64,000 nucleotides of DNA from Prochlorococcus sp. scB243_498I20 (GTDB taxonomy: Bacteria; Cyanobacteriota; Cyanobacteriia; PCC-6307; Cyanobiaceae), in NCBI GenBank assembly GCA_000635015.1, contig JFMR01000108.1, forward strand, positions 62,001 to 126,000, in the 5' to 3' direction. Position 1 is the first letter of the stretch. Every line of letters begins with the position of its first letter. The position numbers were made by a program, and so were the translations under genes. Of the stretch, positions 51,074-60,440 are shown piece after piece. The notes under the pieces were generated by a model. The model saw only the letters and a list, made by a program, of their open reading frames with translations. It was not told where the DNA came from and made no database searches.

Positions 51074-52693
51074 ATGAATTTTAATTTGAGGTTCGAAAAT
51101 TTAAATAAAAAAAATTACCAAAGTAAGCGCTATGGAAAAATACTAACTGTCAGATTGCCATGTAATCCAATATTTCCAATAGGACCTATTTATTTAGCAG
51201 ACCATATACATAAATGTTTTCCAGGTTTAGAGCAGCAATTCATTGATCTAGCTATAGTTCCATCAAATAAAGTTTCCAAATATTTAGTTAGAAAAATTGA
51301 TCAATTTAGACCACATCTAATCATTTTTTCATGGAGAGATATACAAATTTATGCACCTGTTGATGGTAGAAGTGGGAATCCCCTACAAAACTCTTTTGAA
51401 GTCTTCTACTCAAAAAATATCCTTAAAAAAATTAGAGGTTCCTGGGGAGGATTACAATTAATCGCATCTCATTATGGAGAAATATATAAAAATACTTCTT
51501 TAGTCAAGATGGGACTAAAAAGAGCACAAAAATACAATAAAAATGTAAAAGTTATTTTAGGTGGTGGTGCTGTTAGTGTCTTCTATGAACAATTGGGAAA
51601 TTTACTCCCAAAAGGAACAGTTATTTCAGTTGGAGAGGGAGAAAATCTCATAGAAAAAATAATTAGAGGAGATTCAATAGAAAAAGAAAGATGTTATATT
51701 GCTGGACAAAAACCTCGCAACAAACTAATACATGAACAACCTTCAGGAACTGTCAAAACTGCCTGCAACTATAAATATATTAAATCAATATGGCCTGAAT
51801 TCGATTGGTATATAGAAGGTGGTGATTATTACGTAGGGGTACAAACAAAAAGAGGTTGTCCTCATAATTGTTGTTTCTGTGTTTACACAGTTGTGGAGGG
51901 GAAGCAGGTTCGCGTTAATCCTGTTAAGGAAGTAATTAAAGAAATGAAGCAATTATATGATCTTGGAGTAAGAGGATTTTGGTTCACTGATGCACAGTTT
52001 ATTCCCGCCAAAAAACATATTGAAGATGCAAAAACACTTTTACAAGCAATTAAAGATCAAGGCTGGGACGATATTAATTGGGCTGCATACATCAGAGCAG
52101 ATAATATTGATGCTGAGCTAGCTCAGCTTATGGTTGATACAGGTATGAGCTATTTTGAAATAGGTATCACGTCTGGATCTCAAGAACTTGTTAGAAAAAT
52201 GAGATTAGCCTATGACCTTGAAACTGTATTAAATAATTGCAGAATGCTAGTCAAATCAGGTTTCAAGAATCATGTTTCAGTCAACTATTCATTTAATGTT
52301 TTTGATGAAACGCCCAGCACCATAAGACAAACAATTGCTTACCATAGAGAATTAGAAAATATTTTTGGTAAAGGCTTAGTTGATCCAGCTATATTTTTCA
52401 TAGGTTTGCAACCACACACTCTTCTTGAGAAGTACGCATTGGAACATAAAATTTTAAAGCCAAATTATAATCCAATGAGCATGATGCCCTGGACAGCAAG
52501 AAAACTTCTTTGGAATCCAGGCTCACTAGGAAAAAAACTTGGTCAGGTTTGCTTAGAAGCATTTGATAATCCAGAAGACGAATTTGGCAAAACAGTCATC
52601 GATATTCTTGAGAGAGAATATGGAAAGTCCTCCTTAAAAGAATCCCTGAAAGTCCGTCCTTTATCAGAAAGGAAATTAGCTCATTCTAAATAA
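51074..52693 (+). CDS. Radical SAM protein with B12-binding-like N-domain
   Basis: 539 residues. The radical SAM cluster motif is GCPHNCCFCVYT (near 271-282), with the SAM-binding AAYIRADNID and ISEIGITSGSQEL-like segments further on. The N-terminal 200 residues have the alternating strand-helix pattern of cobalamin-binding domains (ILGGGAVSVFYEQLG), but I see no DxHxxG, so cobalamin may bind base-off/His-off or not at all. The C-terminal domain is unassigned. I recall similar cyanobacterial proteins being annotated in connection with PSII high-light acclimation; not verifiable here. Confidence 0.85.
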   Translation: MNFNLRFENLNKKNYQSKRYGKILTVRLPCNPIFPIGPIYLADHIHKCFPGLEQQFIDLAIVPSNKVSKYLVRKIDQFRPHLIIFSWRDIQIYAPVDGRSGNPLQNSFEVFYSKNILKKIRGSWGGLQLIASHYGEIYKNTSLVKMGLKRAQKYNKNVKVILGGGAVSVFYEQLGNLLPKGTVISVGEGENLIEKIIRGDSIEKERCYIAGQKPRNKLIHEQPSGTVKTACNYKYIKSIWPEFDWYIEGGDYYVGVQTKRGCPHNCCFCVYTVVEGKQVRVNPVKEVIKEMKQLYDLGVRGFWFTDAQFIPAKKHIEDAKTLLQAIKDQGWDDINWAAYIRADNIDAELAQLMVDTGMSYFEIGITSGSQELVRKMRLAYDLETVLNNCRMLVKSGFKNHVSVNYSFNVFDETPSTIRQTIAYHRELENIFGKGLVDPAIFFIGLQPHTLLEKYALEHKILKPNYNPMSMMPWTARKLLWNPGSLGKKLGQVCLEAFDNPEDEFGKTVIDILEREYGKSSLKESLKVRPLSERKLAHSK

Positions 52694-52708
52694 TAAATGC
52701 AACGGTTA

Positions 52709-53026
52709 TTAATCCTCTTTCTCAATTGAACTAGAAATTCCTTTAGATTTTAATGATTCTGAGTAGAATTCTGCTGGTTCTAAATCACAAACAATTACTA
52801 AACCCACACCAGTATTGTGTGCCTCAAGCATTATGGCTAAAGCATCTTGTTCACTTAATTGCGGCACAACTTCTCGCAGTGAAATAGTGACATACTCCAT
52901 AGAATTAACTGGGTCATTATGAAGTAAAACCTTATATTTTGGAGATTTATTTTTTAATTCAGCAGGTTTCTTTTCAATCACTACTGAATTATTATTTATA
53001 CTTTGTTCTAACTTTGAAGGAAGCAT
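52709..53026 (-). CDS. clpS: ATP-dependent Clp protease adaptor ClpS
   Basis: 105 residues. Delivers N-degron substrates to ClpAP/ClpCP. The core has KYKVLLHNDPVNSMEYV (near 28-44, containing the N-degron-binding Asn-Asp) and MLEAHNTGVGLVIVCDLEPAEFY (near 66-88). A 25-residue polar N-terminus precedes it. Length and motif fit ClpS1 better than the cyanobacterial ClpS2. Convergent with the radical SAM gene; 32 bases after dapL. Confidence 0.94.
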   Translation of the reverse strand: MLPSKLEQSINNNSVVIEKKPAELKNKSPKYKVLLHNDPVNSMEYVTISLREVVPQLSEQDALAIMLEAHNTGVGLVIVCDLEPAEFYSESLKSKGISSSIEKED

Positions 53027-53058
53027 TAAATTTATTAGAGTTTAAATTGTACTTGTAA

Positions 53059-54285
53059 TTATATATTAATTATTCTTTCCATTGCATCAAGGACGTTAGA
53101 TCGTGAGTTAAATGCTGACAAGCGAAAATAACCCTCTCCTGCTAATCCAAATCCGCTCCCAGGTGTTCCCACTACACTAACTTTTTGGAGTAGGAAATCA
53201 AAAAAGTCCCAAGATGTCATTTGATCTGGAACTTTAATCCAGATATAAGGAGCATTGTCCCCACCGTAAACTTTATATCCCGAATTCTGAAGTTTATTTT
53301 TCATTATTTTTGCATTTTCCATATAAAAATCAATTAAACCTCTCACTTGTTTCTTCCCTTCAAGAGAATAAACAGCCTCTGCTCCTTTCTGAACCACATA
53401 ACTTACTCCATTGAACTTTGTAGATTGTCGCCTATTCCAAAGAGGCCATATTTCTATTTCCTCATTTGTTGAGCTCAAACCTTTAAGATTTTTAGGAATT
53501 ACTGTAAAAGCACATCTAACTCCAGTGAATCCTGCATTCTTTGAAAAAGATCTAAATTCAATAGCACAATCCTTTGCTCCCTCAATCTCATATATTGAAT
53601 GTGGAATATCATTATCTTGAATAAATGCTTCATAAGCTGCATCAAAAAGTATTAAAGATTTATTTTGAAGGGCATAGTCGACCCACTTTTTCAATTCTTC
53701 CTTATTAATCGTTGCTCCTGTTGGATTATTAGGAAAACAAAGATATAAAATATCAACTTTTTTTTCAGGTATTTCTGGCAAAAAGTTATTCCCCTCGTTA
53801 ATTGCAAGATATGTCAATCCTTGATACGTGCCATTTTCAAGAGCATCTCCAGTTCTGCCTGTCATAACATTACTATCTACATAAACAGGGTAAACAGGAT
53901 CCGTTACAGCAATTGAATTATCTTTGCCAAGAATATCTAGAATATTGCTACTATCACATTTAGAACCATCAGAAACAAAGATTTCTTCAGGTGAAATTTG
54001 ACAACCCCTCGAAATAAAATCATTCTCAGATATTTTTTCTCTGAGCCAGGAATAACCTTGTTCTGGGCCATAACCTCTAAAACCATCTGTCGTTCCCATA
54101 TCATCTAAAGCTTTACCCATAGCCTCTATGCATGCTCTAGGTAATGGCTCTGTAACATCTCCTATACCAAGTTTAATAATTTCAGCACTATTGTTTGATT
54201 GAGAATATATTTTTACCCTTTTAGCAATTTCGGGAAATAAATAGCCTGCTTTGAGTTTTAAATAATTTTCGTTTACTTGAACCAC
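53059..54285 (-). CDS. dapL: LL-diaminopimelate aminotransferase
   Basis: Makes LL-diaminopimelate directly from tetrahydrodipicolinate in lysine and peptidoglycan synthesis, the route used by cyanobacteria and plants. 408 residues, class I/II PLP fold. [17 protein letters not shown] (near 179-195), FDAAYEAFI (near 216) and the PLP lysine in [15 protein letters not shown] (near 250) identify it. Divergent from rne across 292 bases. Confidence 0.96.
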   Translation of the reverse strand: MVQVNENYLKLKAGYLFPEIAKRVKIYSQSNNSAEIIKLGIGDVTEPLPRACIEAMGKALDDMGTTDGFRGYGPEQGYSWLREKISENDFISRGCQISPEEIFVSDGSKCDSSNILDILGKDNSIAVTDPVYPVYVDSNVMTGRTGDALENGTYQGLTYLAINEGNNFLPEIPEKKVDILYLCFPNNPTGATINKEELKKWVDYALQNKSLILFDAAYEAFIQDNDIPHSIYEIEGAKDCAIEFRSFSKNAGFTGVRCAFTVIPKNLKGLSSTNEEIEIWPLWNRRQSTKFNGVSYVVQKGAEAVYSLEGKKQVRGLIDFYMENAKIMKNKLQNSGYKVYGGDNAPYIWIKVPDQMTSWDFFDFLLQKVSVVGTPGSGFGLAGEGYFRLSAFNSRSNVLDAMERIINI

Positions 54286-54386
54286 TTTAGATAAAAAATT
54301 TCACCAATATTAGAATAATGTATCAACGTGCTTTAGTGCTGATTAGATGTTAATATTATTTTAGTTATGATAAATCTAAGAGATAG

Positions 54387-54398
54387 TCATAGCTATGA
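54387..54398. repeat. Palindrome TCATAGCTATGA and second copy TCATAGCTAT at 54485-54494
   Basis: TCATAGCTATGA is a perfect 12-bp palindrome in the dapL-rne gap. The first ten bases recur 98 bases later, inside the loop of the long rne leader stem. Two near-identical sites in one divergent promoter region could be a paired operator. Function is unknown. Confidence 0.4.
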
Positions 54399-54414
54399 AT
54401 TCAATTTCAATTAT

Positions 54415-54553
54415 TTTTGAAAATCGTTTAAAACTTTATAAATAGCAGAATTCAATCACTTGACTTAATTAATTTTAAGAAATAATCATAGCTATAAACA
54501 TTGCTTTATTAAATGAAAAAAATCTAATTTTTTAATTTAGACGATTTTCAAAA
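54415..54553 (+). promoter_or_regulatory. rne: 18-bp long-range inverted repeat in the rne leader
   Basis: TTTTGAAAATCGTTTAAA (54415-54432) pairs with TTTAGACGATTTTCAAAA (54536-54553) over 18 positions: 17 Watson-Crick pairs and one U-G. It encloses 103 A/T-rich bases and closes 24 bases before the rne ATG. Within the loop are an internal CTTAA/TTAAG hairpin and a TCATAGCTAT copy. RNase E genes are widely autoregulated through their 5-prime UTR, so this is a strong candidate for a leader RNA structure. The actual transcription start is not visible. Confidence 0.6.
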
Positions 54554-54577
54554 TCCAAATTACTTAGAATCAATTAT

Positions 54578-56392
54578 ATGTCTCAGCAAATTATCATCGC
54601 TGAGCAGGCTCGAATTGCAGCACTACTCACGGATGATCGAGTTGATGAATTAATCGTCGCACAAGGTCAATATCAAATTGGCGATATTTTTTTAGGAACA
54701 GTTGAGAATGTTCTCCCTGGCATTGATGCAGCTTTCATAAATATTGGTGAAAGTGAGAAAAATGGATTCATCCATGTCTCAGATTTAGGTCCATTAAGAC
54801 TCAAAAAAGGGATATTTGGAATAACTGAGTTACTAGAACCAAAACAAAAAGTTCTAGTTCAGGTAATAAAGGAACCCACAGGATCTAAAGGGCCTAGACT
54901 AACAGGAAGTATTTCAATACCAGGAAAATACTTGATATTACAGCCATATGGTCAAGGAGTTAATATTTCAAGAAAAATAAATACAGAAACAGAACGAAGT
55001 CGTTTGAAGGCTCTTGGGGTTTTAATAAAACCACCTAGCACAGGCTTATTATTTAGAACAGAGGCTGAAAAGATAAAAGAAGAACTTCTAATTGAAGATC
55101 TAGAACATTTGATTCAACAATGGGAAAATGTACTTAAAATCTCTGAGACTTGTAATCCGCCAAATTTAGTAAAAAGAGATGAAGATTTCTCTCTTAAGAT
55201 TTTAAGAGATCATATAAAAGAATCTACTAAAAGCATAATTATCGATAGTAAATTTTCAATTGCAAGGGCAAAAGATTTTTTAATAAATTATGAATCTGAT
55301 ATAGATATTGAATTTCACGATAATACTTTAAACCAACATATTTTCGAGAAATACGAAATTAAGAAAACAATTCAAAAAGCCCTCCAGCCGAGAGTGGATC
55401 TTCCTTCGGGAGGTTATATAATTATTGAGCCTACTGAAGCTTTAACAGTAATCGATGTAAACTCTGGATCATTTACGAGATCTGCCAACTCAAGGCAAAC
55501 CGTTTTGTGGACGAACTGCGAAGCAGCAGTTGAAATTTCAAGACAGTTGAAATTAAGAAATATTGGTGGAGTTATAGTAGTAGATTTTATTGATATGGAA
55601 TCTAGAAGAGATCAATTTCAGTTACTTGAGCATTTTACCTCAGCAATAAAAGATGATTCTGCTAGACCTCAAATAGCTCAGCTTACTGAATTAGGCTTAG
55701 TGGAGTTAACCAGAAAAAGGCAAGGTCAAAATATATATGAATTATTTGGTAAAAAATGTTCTACATGCGATGGTACAGGACATATAGAAAATATATTAAT
55801 TCAAGAAATTTCTAACTTAAAATTAAAAAATGTTGAAAATAAATCTCATCAATCAAACAAACTAAAAACTTTAGATTTAGATACTTCTCAATCAACTGAT
55901 GAGCAGGAAAAAATAATTGACAAGGAATCACTAAACTCCAAAGACCTAAGTCAAGAGAATATTTCTTTTAAAAAAGAAAATGATAATGAAAATTTGAACA
56001 AATCAAATTCCAAGGAAAAAAATATAATAACTGTTGATCTTACAAATGAAGAAATAATTGTTTTCAGTCAACTTGGTATTAATCCACTTATAAAGTTAGG
56101 TAAAGAATATCTCACCAGCAATAATTTTGTGCTTCTAAAAGAAAGTAATAAGGAAACGGAAAAAACCTTAGATAATAAAAAAACAAAAGCAAAAAAAATT
56201 AAAAAAATCTCAAAATCGAGTGAAGACAAGATTCAAATTGAAGCAAATATAAATTCTAAAGATAAAACAACAGATAAAACTAATGGGAATAATGATGTCG
56301 TATTTACAGATAAAAAAGATGAAATTGCACTTACAGATGAGCTAAATAATTCAAGAAAAAAAAGAAGAAGATCTTCAGCAAACATTGAATAA
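54578..56392 (+). CDS. rne: Ribonuclease E/G family endoribonuclease
   Basis: 604 residues, the compact cyanobacterial form. S1 domain at about 35-120 ([20 protein letters not shown]). The catalytic Mg2+ aspartates are in [12 protein letters not shown] (near 290) and [17 protein letters not shown] (near 330). The zinc-link CSTCDGTGH (near 394) joins dimers. From about 410 the tail is Lys/Asp/Ser-rich and disordered, ending in [13 protein letters not shown]; an arginine-rich C-terminal end is known in cyanobacteria to bind polynucleotide phosphorylase. The stop overlaps rnhB. Confidence 0.97.
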   Translation: MSQQIIIAEQARIAALLTDDRVDELIVAQGQYQIGDIFLGTVENVLPGIDAAFINIGESEKNGFIHVSDLGPLRLKKGIFGITELLEPKQKVLVQVIKEPTGSKGPRLTGSISIPGKYLILQPYGQGVNISRKINTETERSRLKALGVLIKPPSTGLLFRTEAEKIKEELLIEDLEHLIQQWENVLKISETCNPPNLVKRDEDFSLKILRDHIKESTKSIIIDSKFSIARAKDFLINYESDIDIEFHDNTLNQHIFEKYEIKKTIQKALQPRVDLPSGGYIIIEPTEALTVIDVNSGSFTRSANSRQTVLWTNCEAAVEISRQLKLRNIGGVIVVDFIDMESRRDQFQLLEHFTSAIKDDSARPQIAQLTELGLVELTRKRQGQNIYELFGKKCSTCDGTGHIENILIQEISNLKLKNVENKSHQSNKLKTLDLDTSQSTDEQEKIIDKESLNSKDLSQENISFKKENDNENLNKSNSKEKNIITVDLTNEEIIVFSQLGINPLIKLGKEYLTSNNFVLLKESNKETEKTLDNKKTKAKKIKKISKSSEDKIQIEANINSKDKTTDKTNGNNDVVFTDKKDEIALTDELNNSRKKRRRSSANIE

Positions 56393-56966
56393 AGTATCCG
56401 AAGTTGGAATAGACGAAGTTGGAAGGGGATCAATTTTTGGTCCAGTTTTTTCAGCAGTTGTAGTATTAACTGAAAAAAATAAATTTACCTTAAAACAATT
56501 TGGAGTAACAGATAGTAAAAAACTAACTCCCAAAAAAAGAGAATTACTTTTACCAAAAATTTTATTACTCTCTTCAGATTATGGAATTGGGCAATCTTCG
56601 GCTAGAGAAATAGATAAGTTAGGTATCAGAGTTGCGACAGAACTTTCAATGGTAAGAGCTTTAAAAAAATTAAAAGAGAAGCCATCTGAATTGATAATTG
56701 ATGGCCCCTTATTATTAAGGCCATGGAAAGGAATTCAAAAAAACATAGTTTCTGGAGACTCAAAGTTTATCTCAATAGCTTCAGCAAGCATAGTAGCCAA
56801 AGTTTCTCGCGACAATCTTATGAAGAGGCTAGAAAAAAAATACTCAGGATACCTTATTTTTAAAAATAAAGGCTATGGCACTAAACAGCATCTTTCTTTA
56901 ATCAAAAAACATGGAATAACTAAACTTCATAGGAAAAGTTTTTTAAAAAAATCAAATCTTATTTAG
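56385..56966 (+). CDS. rnhB: Ribonuclease HII
   Basis: Removes ribonucleotides and RNA primers from RNA-DNA hybrids. 193 residues from a TTG at 56385, 8 bases before the rne stop; the frame is open upstream to 56346, so a start a few codons earlier is possible. Catalytic acids are in [15 protein letters not shown] (near 7-21) and IDGPLLLRP (near 105), with [18 protein letters not shown] for the last Asp. Probably translated by coupling to rne. Its 3-prime end overlaps the convergent DUF1997 gene by 15 bases. Confidence 0.93.
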   Translation: MNKVSEVGIDEVGRGSIFGPVFSAVVVLTEKNKFTLKQFGVTDSKKLTPKKRELLLPKILLLSSDYGIGQSSAREIDKLGIRVATELSMVRALKKLKEKPSELIIDGPLLLRPWKGIQKNIVSGDSKFISIASASIVAKVSRDNLMKRLEKKYSGYLIFKNKGYGTKQHLSLIKKHGITKLHRKSFLKKSNLI

Positions 56967-57470
56967 TTCACACCAATTTAAGAAATCTTTTACTAGTTGC
57001 TGTTGAACTCTTGACTTTATGCCCAACAGAATCCCATTTAACACTGAGTGACCAGTAGATTCCAAAATTTTCTTTGGTACCAACTTAAGTAGAGGAGGTT
57101 GGCTTACAGATACTCCAAGAAGCGCCTCACCTTCTAACCCAATATCAGTTGCTTGCAAATACGCTTTCAAAATAAGATTAAAATCATCTATTATTCCCAA
57201 ACCATCCAATGTACTTTCAAGGGCACTCATTTTTAAAATTCCATCATTATTTTCTACCGCAATTGAGACAACAGGGTTAATATCTAATTGGAAAACCTTA
57301 AAACTTGTTACTGTATACTTATATCTACCTTTGCCTTCCGGTACTAATTTCTTGGAGTCAAGCATTGCTCCAACAACTCTTTCTTCTTCCAAAAGATATT
57401 TAGAAAGATATTCTTTATTACGTGTTACAGAAAGCTTTAGTTTCTGTTTAGCATCAAAAGATAAAAGCAT
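56952..57470 (-). CDS. DUF1997 family protein
   Basis: 172 residues that I place in DUF1997, a family of cyanobacteria and plastid-bearing plants. No catalytic motif. Repeated beta-strand pattern ([35 protein letters not shown]) and a C-terminal helix with [21 protein letters not shown] resembles lipid-binding SRPBCC-like folds. Function unknown. Divergent from pheA by 52 bases. Confidence 0.8.
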   Translation of the reverse strand: MLLSFDAKQKLKLSVTRNKEYLSKYLLEEERVVGAMLDSKKLVPEGKGRYKYTVTSFKVFQLDINPVVSIAVENNDGILKMSALESTLDGLGIIDDFNLILKAYLQATDIGLEGEALLGVSVSQPPLLKLVPKKILESTGHSVLNGILLGIKSRVQQQLVKDFLNWCELNKI

Positions 57471-57522
57471 TTTCTATATTCCTCCAATGCTTATTTGATC
57501 TCTTTTTTTTTTACGATTAATC

Positions 57523-58368
57523 ATGAGCAAACAAGTTGCATATTTAGGTCCTAAGGGGACATACGCAGAAAAAGCAGCTCATATATTATCAAAGCTTGCA
57601 AATTTTCAGACACCTATATTTGTACCATGTAACGGGTTACATTCAGTCATTAAATCAATAGCGTACAACAATTGTGATGCAGCTGTAGTCCCTATAGAAA
57701 ATTCCGTAGAAGGGGGAGTTACGGCTACTCTAGATGCCCTTTGGAAATTTCCTGAAATATTTATAAACAAAGCAATCGTTTTACCTATAAAACATGCATT
57801 AATAAGTAATGGAGAACTTTCAAACATTTCAGAAGTATTATCTCATCCTCAAGCATTAGCTCAATGTTCAGAATGGTTATCTGAAAATCTTCCAGATGCA
57901 ATTCCTCTCCCAACGAATTCAACGTCAGAAGCTGTCAATATGGTTAAGGGGAGTAAATTCAGAGCGGCTATCGGTTCAAAATCTTTAATTCAAATCGAAG
58001 GACTTAAAGAATTAGCCTTTCCTATTAATGATGTTCCAGGTAATTGCACTAGATTTGTTTTATTGAGCAAGGAATCGAATTCAAGTTTAGCTAATATTGC
58101 CAGTTTTGCTTTCTCATTAATCTCAAATAGACCTGGTGCTTTACTTAAAGCTATAAATTATATTGCAGATTTTGGATTTAATATGAGTAAAATTGAATCG
58201 AGACCTTCAAAAAGAGAATTAGGCGAATATATAATTTATATTGATTTAGAAATCAATAATCAAAACAACATTAAAAATTTTCTTGAATTAAAAAATAAGT
58301 TAAAGCCACTTTGCAACAATTTTGTAGATTTCGGAAATTATTTTTCTGAAAATGTTGAACTTGATTAA
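57523..58368 (+). CDS. pheA: Prephenate dehydratase
   Basis: Forms phenylpyruvate in phenylalanine synthesis. 281 residues: catalytic domain 1-185 (AYLGPKGTYAEKAA at the start, the active-site triplet in PGNCTRFVLLS near 175) and a C-terminal ACT regulatory domain (NRPGALLKAINYIADFGFNM, then IESRPSKRELGEYIIYID) for allosteric control by phenylalanine. Monofunctional: no chorismate mutase domain. Convergent with the methyltransferase gene, 1 base apart. Confidence 0.96.
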   Translation: MSKQVAYLGPKGTYAEKAAHILSKLANFQTPIFVPCNGLHSVIKSIAYNNCDAAVVPIENSVEGGVTATLDALWKFPEIFINKAIVLPIKHALISNGELSNISEVLSHPQALAQCSEWLSENLPDAIPLPTNSTSEAVNMVKGSKFRAAIGSKSLIQIEGLKELAFPINDVPGNCTRFVLLSKESNSSLANIASFAFSLISNRPGALLKAINYIADFGFNMSKIESRPSKRELGEYIIYIDLEINNQNNIKNFLELKNKLKPLCNNFVDFGNYFSENVELD

Positions 58369-58369
58369 T

Positions 58370-59305
58370 TTATCCTCTACATTTATAAACTCCAAACTCC
58401 ATCAAACCTTTTCTAAATGCCCAATTCATGAGAAGTATTGTTGGAATCTCTCTAATAGACTTCACTATCGCAAATGGACCAAGTGACAAAATTACGAAGG
58501 GCCTTCTAATTCCCTCAATAATGGAGTCGTACCATGAAGGATTTGTATAGGTATTCCAATTTTCAGAAATAACTCCTCCTGAACTATTTTCGTTAGTACC
58601 AAGAATGTTACTAAATTCGTTAATGCTAATAAATTTAGGATGTACCCATTGTTCAAGTAATTGTTTAAGAACTAACTTTTCAAAAAATGATGGGGGGTAT
58701 GCCTTTAGGTCTCTTGAGTTCCAATCAGCCAATGCTAAATAACCTCCAGGTCTTAGAGTTCTAAGCATTTCATCTGCAAACCTAGTTTTATCATTCATGT
58801 GCGCACCAGCTTCAATACTCCAGACGGCATCAAATGATCCATCTTCAAATTTCAAATCCAGAGCATCCATAACTTGGAAGTTGCAATTTAACCCATGAGG
58901 AGTAAGTTCTCTTGCTCTTTTAACTTGAGCCGGACTAATTGTAATACCAGTAACATTAAACCCATAATATTCTGCAAGAATCCTAGAACTTCCTCCAATT
59001 CCACAACCTACATCAAGTATTCTGGATCCCTGTGGTAATTTATCTAAACCACTCCATTTGACTAATTCATGAACAAACTGAACCTTAGCTTTTCTAAAAT
59101 CAGTATCCTTCCCTCCTGAGGGGTAAAAACCCAAATGTATATGTTCTCCCCATAATCTCTCAAGTAATTTATCCTGGGTCCAAGCATCATATGCAGAAGC
59201 TACTGTGCCAGAAGAAATATATTTTCTAGCATTATTTCTCCAAATTATCGCAAGGACTAGAATAAATAAAACTATTAGAAAAAAAGGGAATAAAAATTCA
59301 AACAT
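58370..59305 (-). CDS. MPBQ/MSBQ-type methyltransferase (tocopherol/plastoquinone branch)
   Basis: 311 residues. An N-terminal membrane anchor (FPFFLIVLFILVLAIIW, about 5-22) precedes a SAM methyltransferase domain: ILDVGCGIGGSSRILAEYYG (near 95-114), VTGITISPAQVKRARELTP, and a C-terminal hydrophobic patch (IVKSIREIPTILLMNWAF). The pattern closely resembles Synechocystis Sll0418, which methylates 2-methyl-6-phytyl-benzoquinone. The exact prenyl-quinone substrate in this organism is inferred. Follows the LON-domain gene with no gap. Confidence 0.87.
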   Translation of the reverse strand: MFEFLFPFFLIVLFILVLAIIWRNNARKYISSGTVASAYDAWTQDKLLERLWGEHIHLGFYPSGGKDTDFRKAKVQFVHELVKWSGLDKLPQGSRILDVGCGIGGSSRILAEYYGFNVTGITISPAQVKRARELTPHGLNCNFQVMDALDLKFEDGSFDAVWSIEAGAHMNDKTRFADEMLRTLRPGGYLALADWNSRDLKAYPPSFFEKLVLKQLLEQWVHPKFISINEFSNILGTNENSSGGVISENWNTYTNPSWYDSIIEGIRRPFVILSLGPFAIVKSIREIPTILLMNWAFRKGLMEFGVYKCRG

Positions 59306-59962
59306 TTAATTTTCTTTTATGTCAGGAAAACTCTCTTTCAATGCTGTTCTTGCTGCAAGTTGTTTTCTTGTATGATCAAGCATTTCATATTCTCTTTGCA
59401 AACGAGTAAAAGTATTTCTCTCCTCAAGGAGTCTTTGCTGTTCTTCCGCGACAGGACCGCCCAAATGAGCTCCGATCCAAAATGATAAATCCATTGGGTT
59501 GTCAGGTAATTTATCAGGTAAATTTTTCTTAGTATTAGTCAATTTACTCGTTAAATTAATAACATCACTAAGTGCTTCTTTTACTGAATCTTTTAGAGAA
59601 TCTAATTTTTGCAAGTCATCAATATTATTATCACTAATCCAACTAACCATCGCAGAACAAAATGGCGTCGAACGGGTAATTTCTAAGACTTGAAATCTTT
59701 GTTGGCCGAGAGTGATGATATTACTTCTCCCATCCTCTGCAGTTTGATGTTTTAAAATTTGCGCGCAGCATCCAACATTAGCCATACTTTTAGTAGTTGG
59801 ATCCCACTTAATCACTCCAAACATAGAATCGCTTTCAAGAACGGATTGGAGCATAATCCTATATCTTGATTCAAAAATATGTAAAGGCAATACTTCTTGA
59901 GGAAAAAGGACTACCTCTGGCAAAGGAAATAAAGGTAATTCCCTTACTGAGAGCTCTCCCAT
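59306..59962 (-). CDS. LON N-terminal (substrate-binding) domain protein
   Basis: 218 residues made only of the substrate-binding domain of Lon protease (LPLFPLPEVVLFPQEVLPLH, HIFESRYRIMLQSVLESD, IITLGQQRFQVLEI). No AAA ATPase or Ser-Lys protease domain. Such stand-alone proteins are common in cyanobacteria; role unknown, perhaps adaptor-like. Lies 56 bases after rpsJ in the same direction and abuts the methyltransferase gene. Confidence 0.9.
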   Translation of the reverse strand: MGELSVRELPLFPLPEVVLFPQEVLPLHIFESRYRIMLQSVLESDSMFGVIKWDPTTKSMANVGCCAQILKHQTAEDGRSNIITLGQQRFQVLEITRSTPFCSAMVSWISDNNIDDLQKLDSLKDSVKEALSDVINLTSKLTNTKKNLPDKLPDNPMDLSFWIGAHLGGPVAEEQQRLLEERNTFTRLQREYEMLDHTRKQLAARTALKESFPDIKEN

Positions 59963-60018
59963 TTAAACCTCATCTTATTTTATTCATACTAATAAATTTA
60001 AGTTGGTTTCGGGATTTA

Positions 60019-60339
60019 TTAAAGTTTAACTTCTATATCTACACCACTAGGGAGATCTAGTTTCATTAAAGCATCAATAGTTTTTGCAGAAGGACTGTAG
60101 ATATCTATTATTCTTCGATGTGTTCTTGTTTCAAAATGTTCTCTAGAATCTTTATCAACATGTGGTGATCTTAATACACAATAAATCTTTCTCTTTGTTG
60201 GTAAAGGTATTGGACCTATTGCGGAAGCTGAAGTAGTATCAGCAGTCTGGATTATTTTGTCGCAAGATAAATCAAGCATTCTTCTATCAAATGCTTTAAG
60301 TCTTATTCTTATTTTTTGTTGTGCAATTGATGCTGTCAT
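60019..60339 (-). CDS. rpsJ: 30S ribosomal protein S10
   Basis: 106 residues from the ATG at 60339 ([20 protein letters not shown]). The ORF-track start at 60369 adds [10 protein letters not shown], absent in the family. Contains [29 protein letters not shown], the long loop reaching the 30S head core (shown here only in part: [17 protein letters not shown]). S10 also partners NusB in antitermination. It ends the str-type cluster, 101 bases after tuf. Confidence 0.96.
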   Translation of the reverse strand: MTASIAQQKIRIRLKAFDRRMLDLSCDKIIQTADTTSASAIGPIPLPTKRKIYCVLRSPHVDKDSREHFETRTHRRIIDIYSPSAKTIDALMKLDLPSGVDIEVKL

Positions 60340-60440
60340 AGTTTCAAATAACTTATAGTAAAGGATCATTAGTAAAATGACCCTTATCCATATAGATCTA
60401 TATTAGATGATTGAGGTTAAATTTCTAAAACTTAAATATA

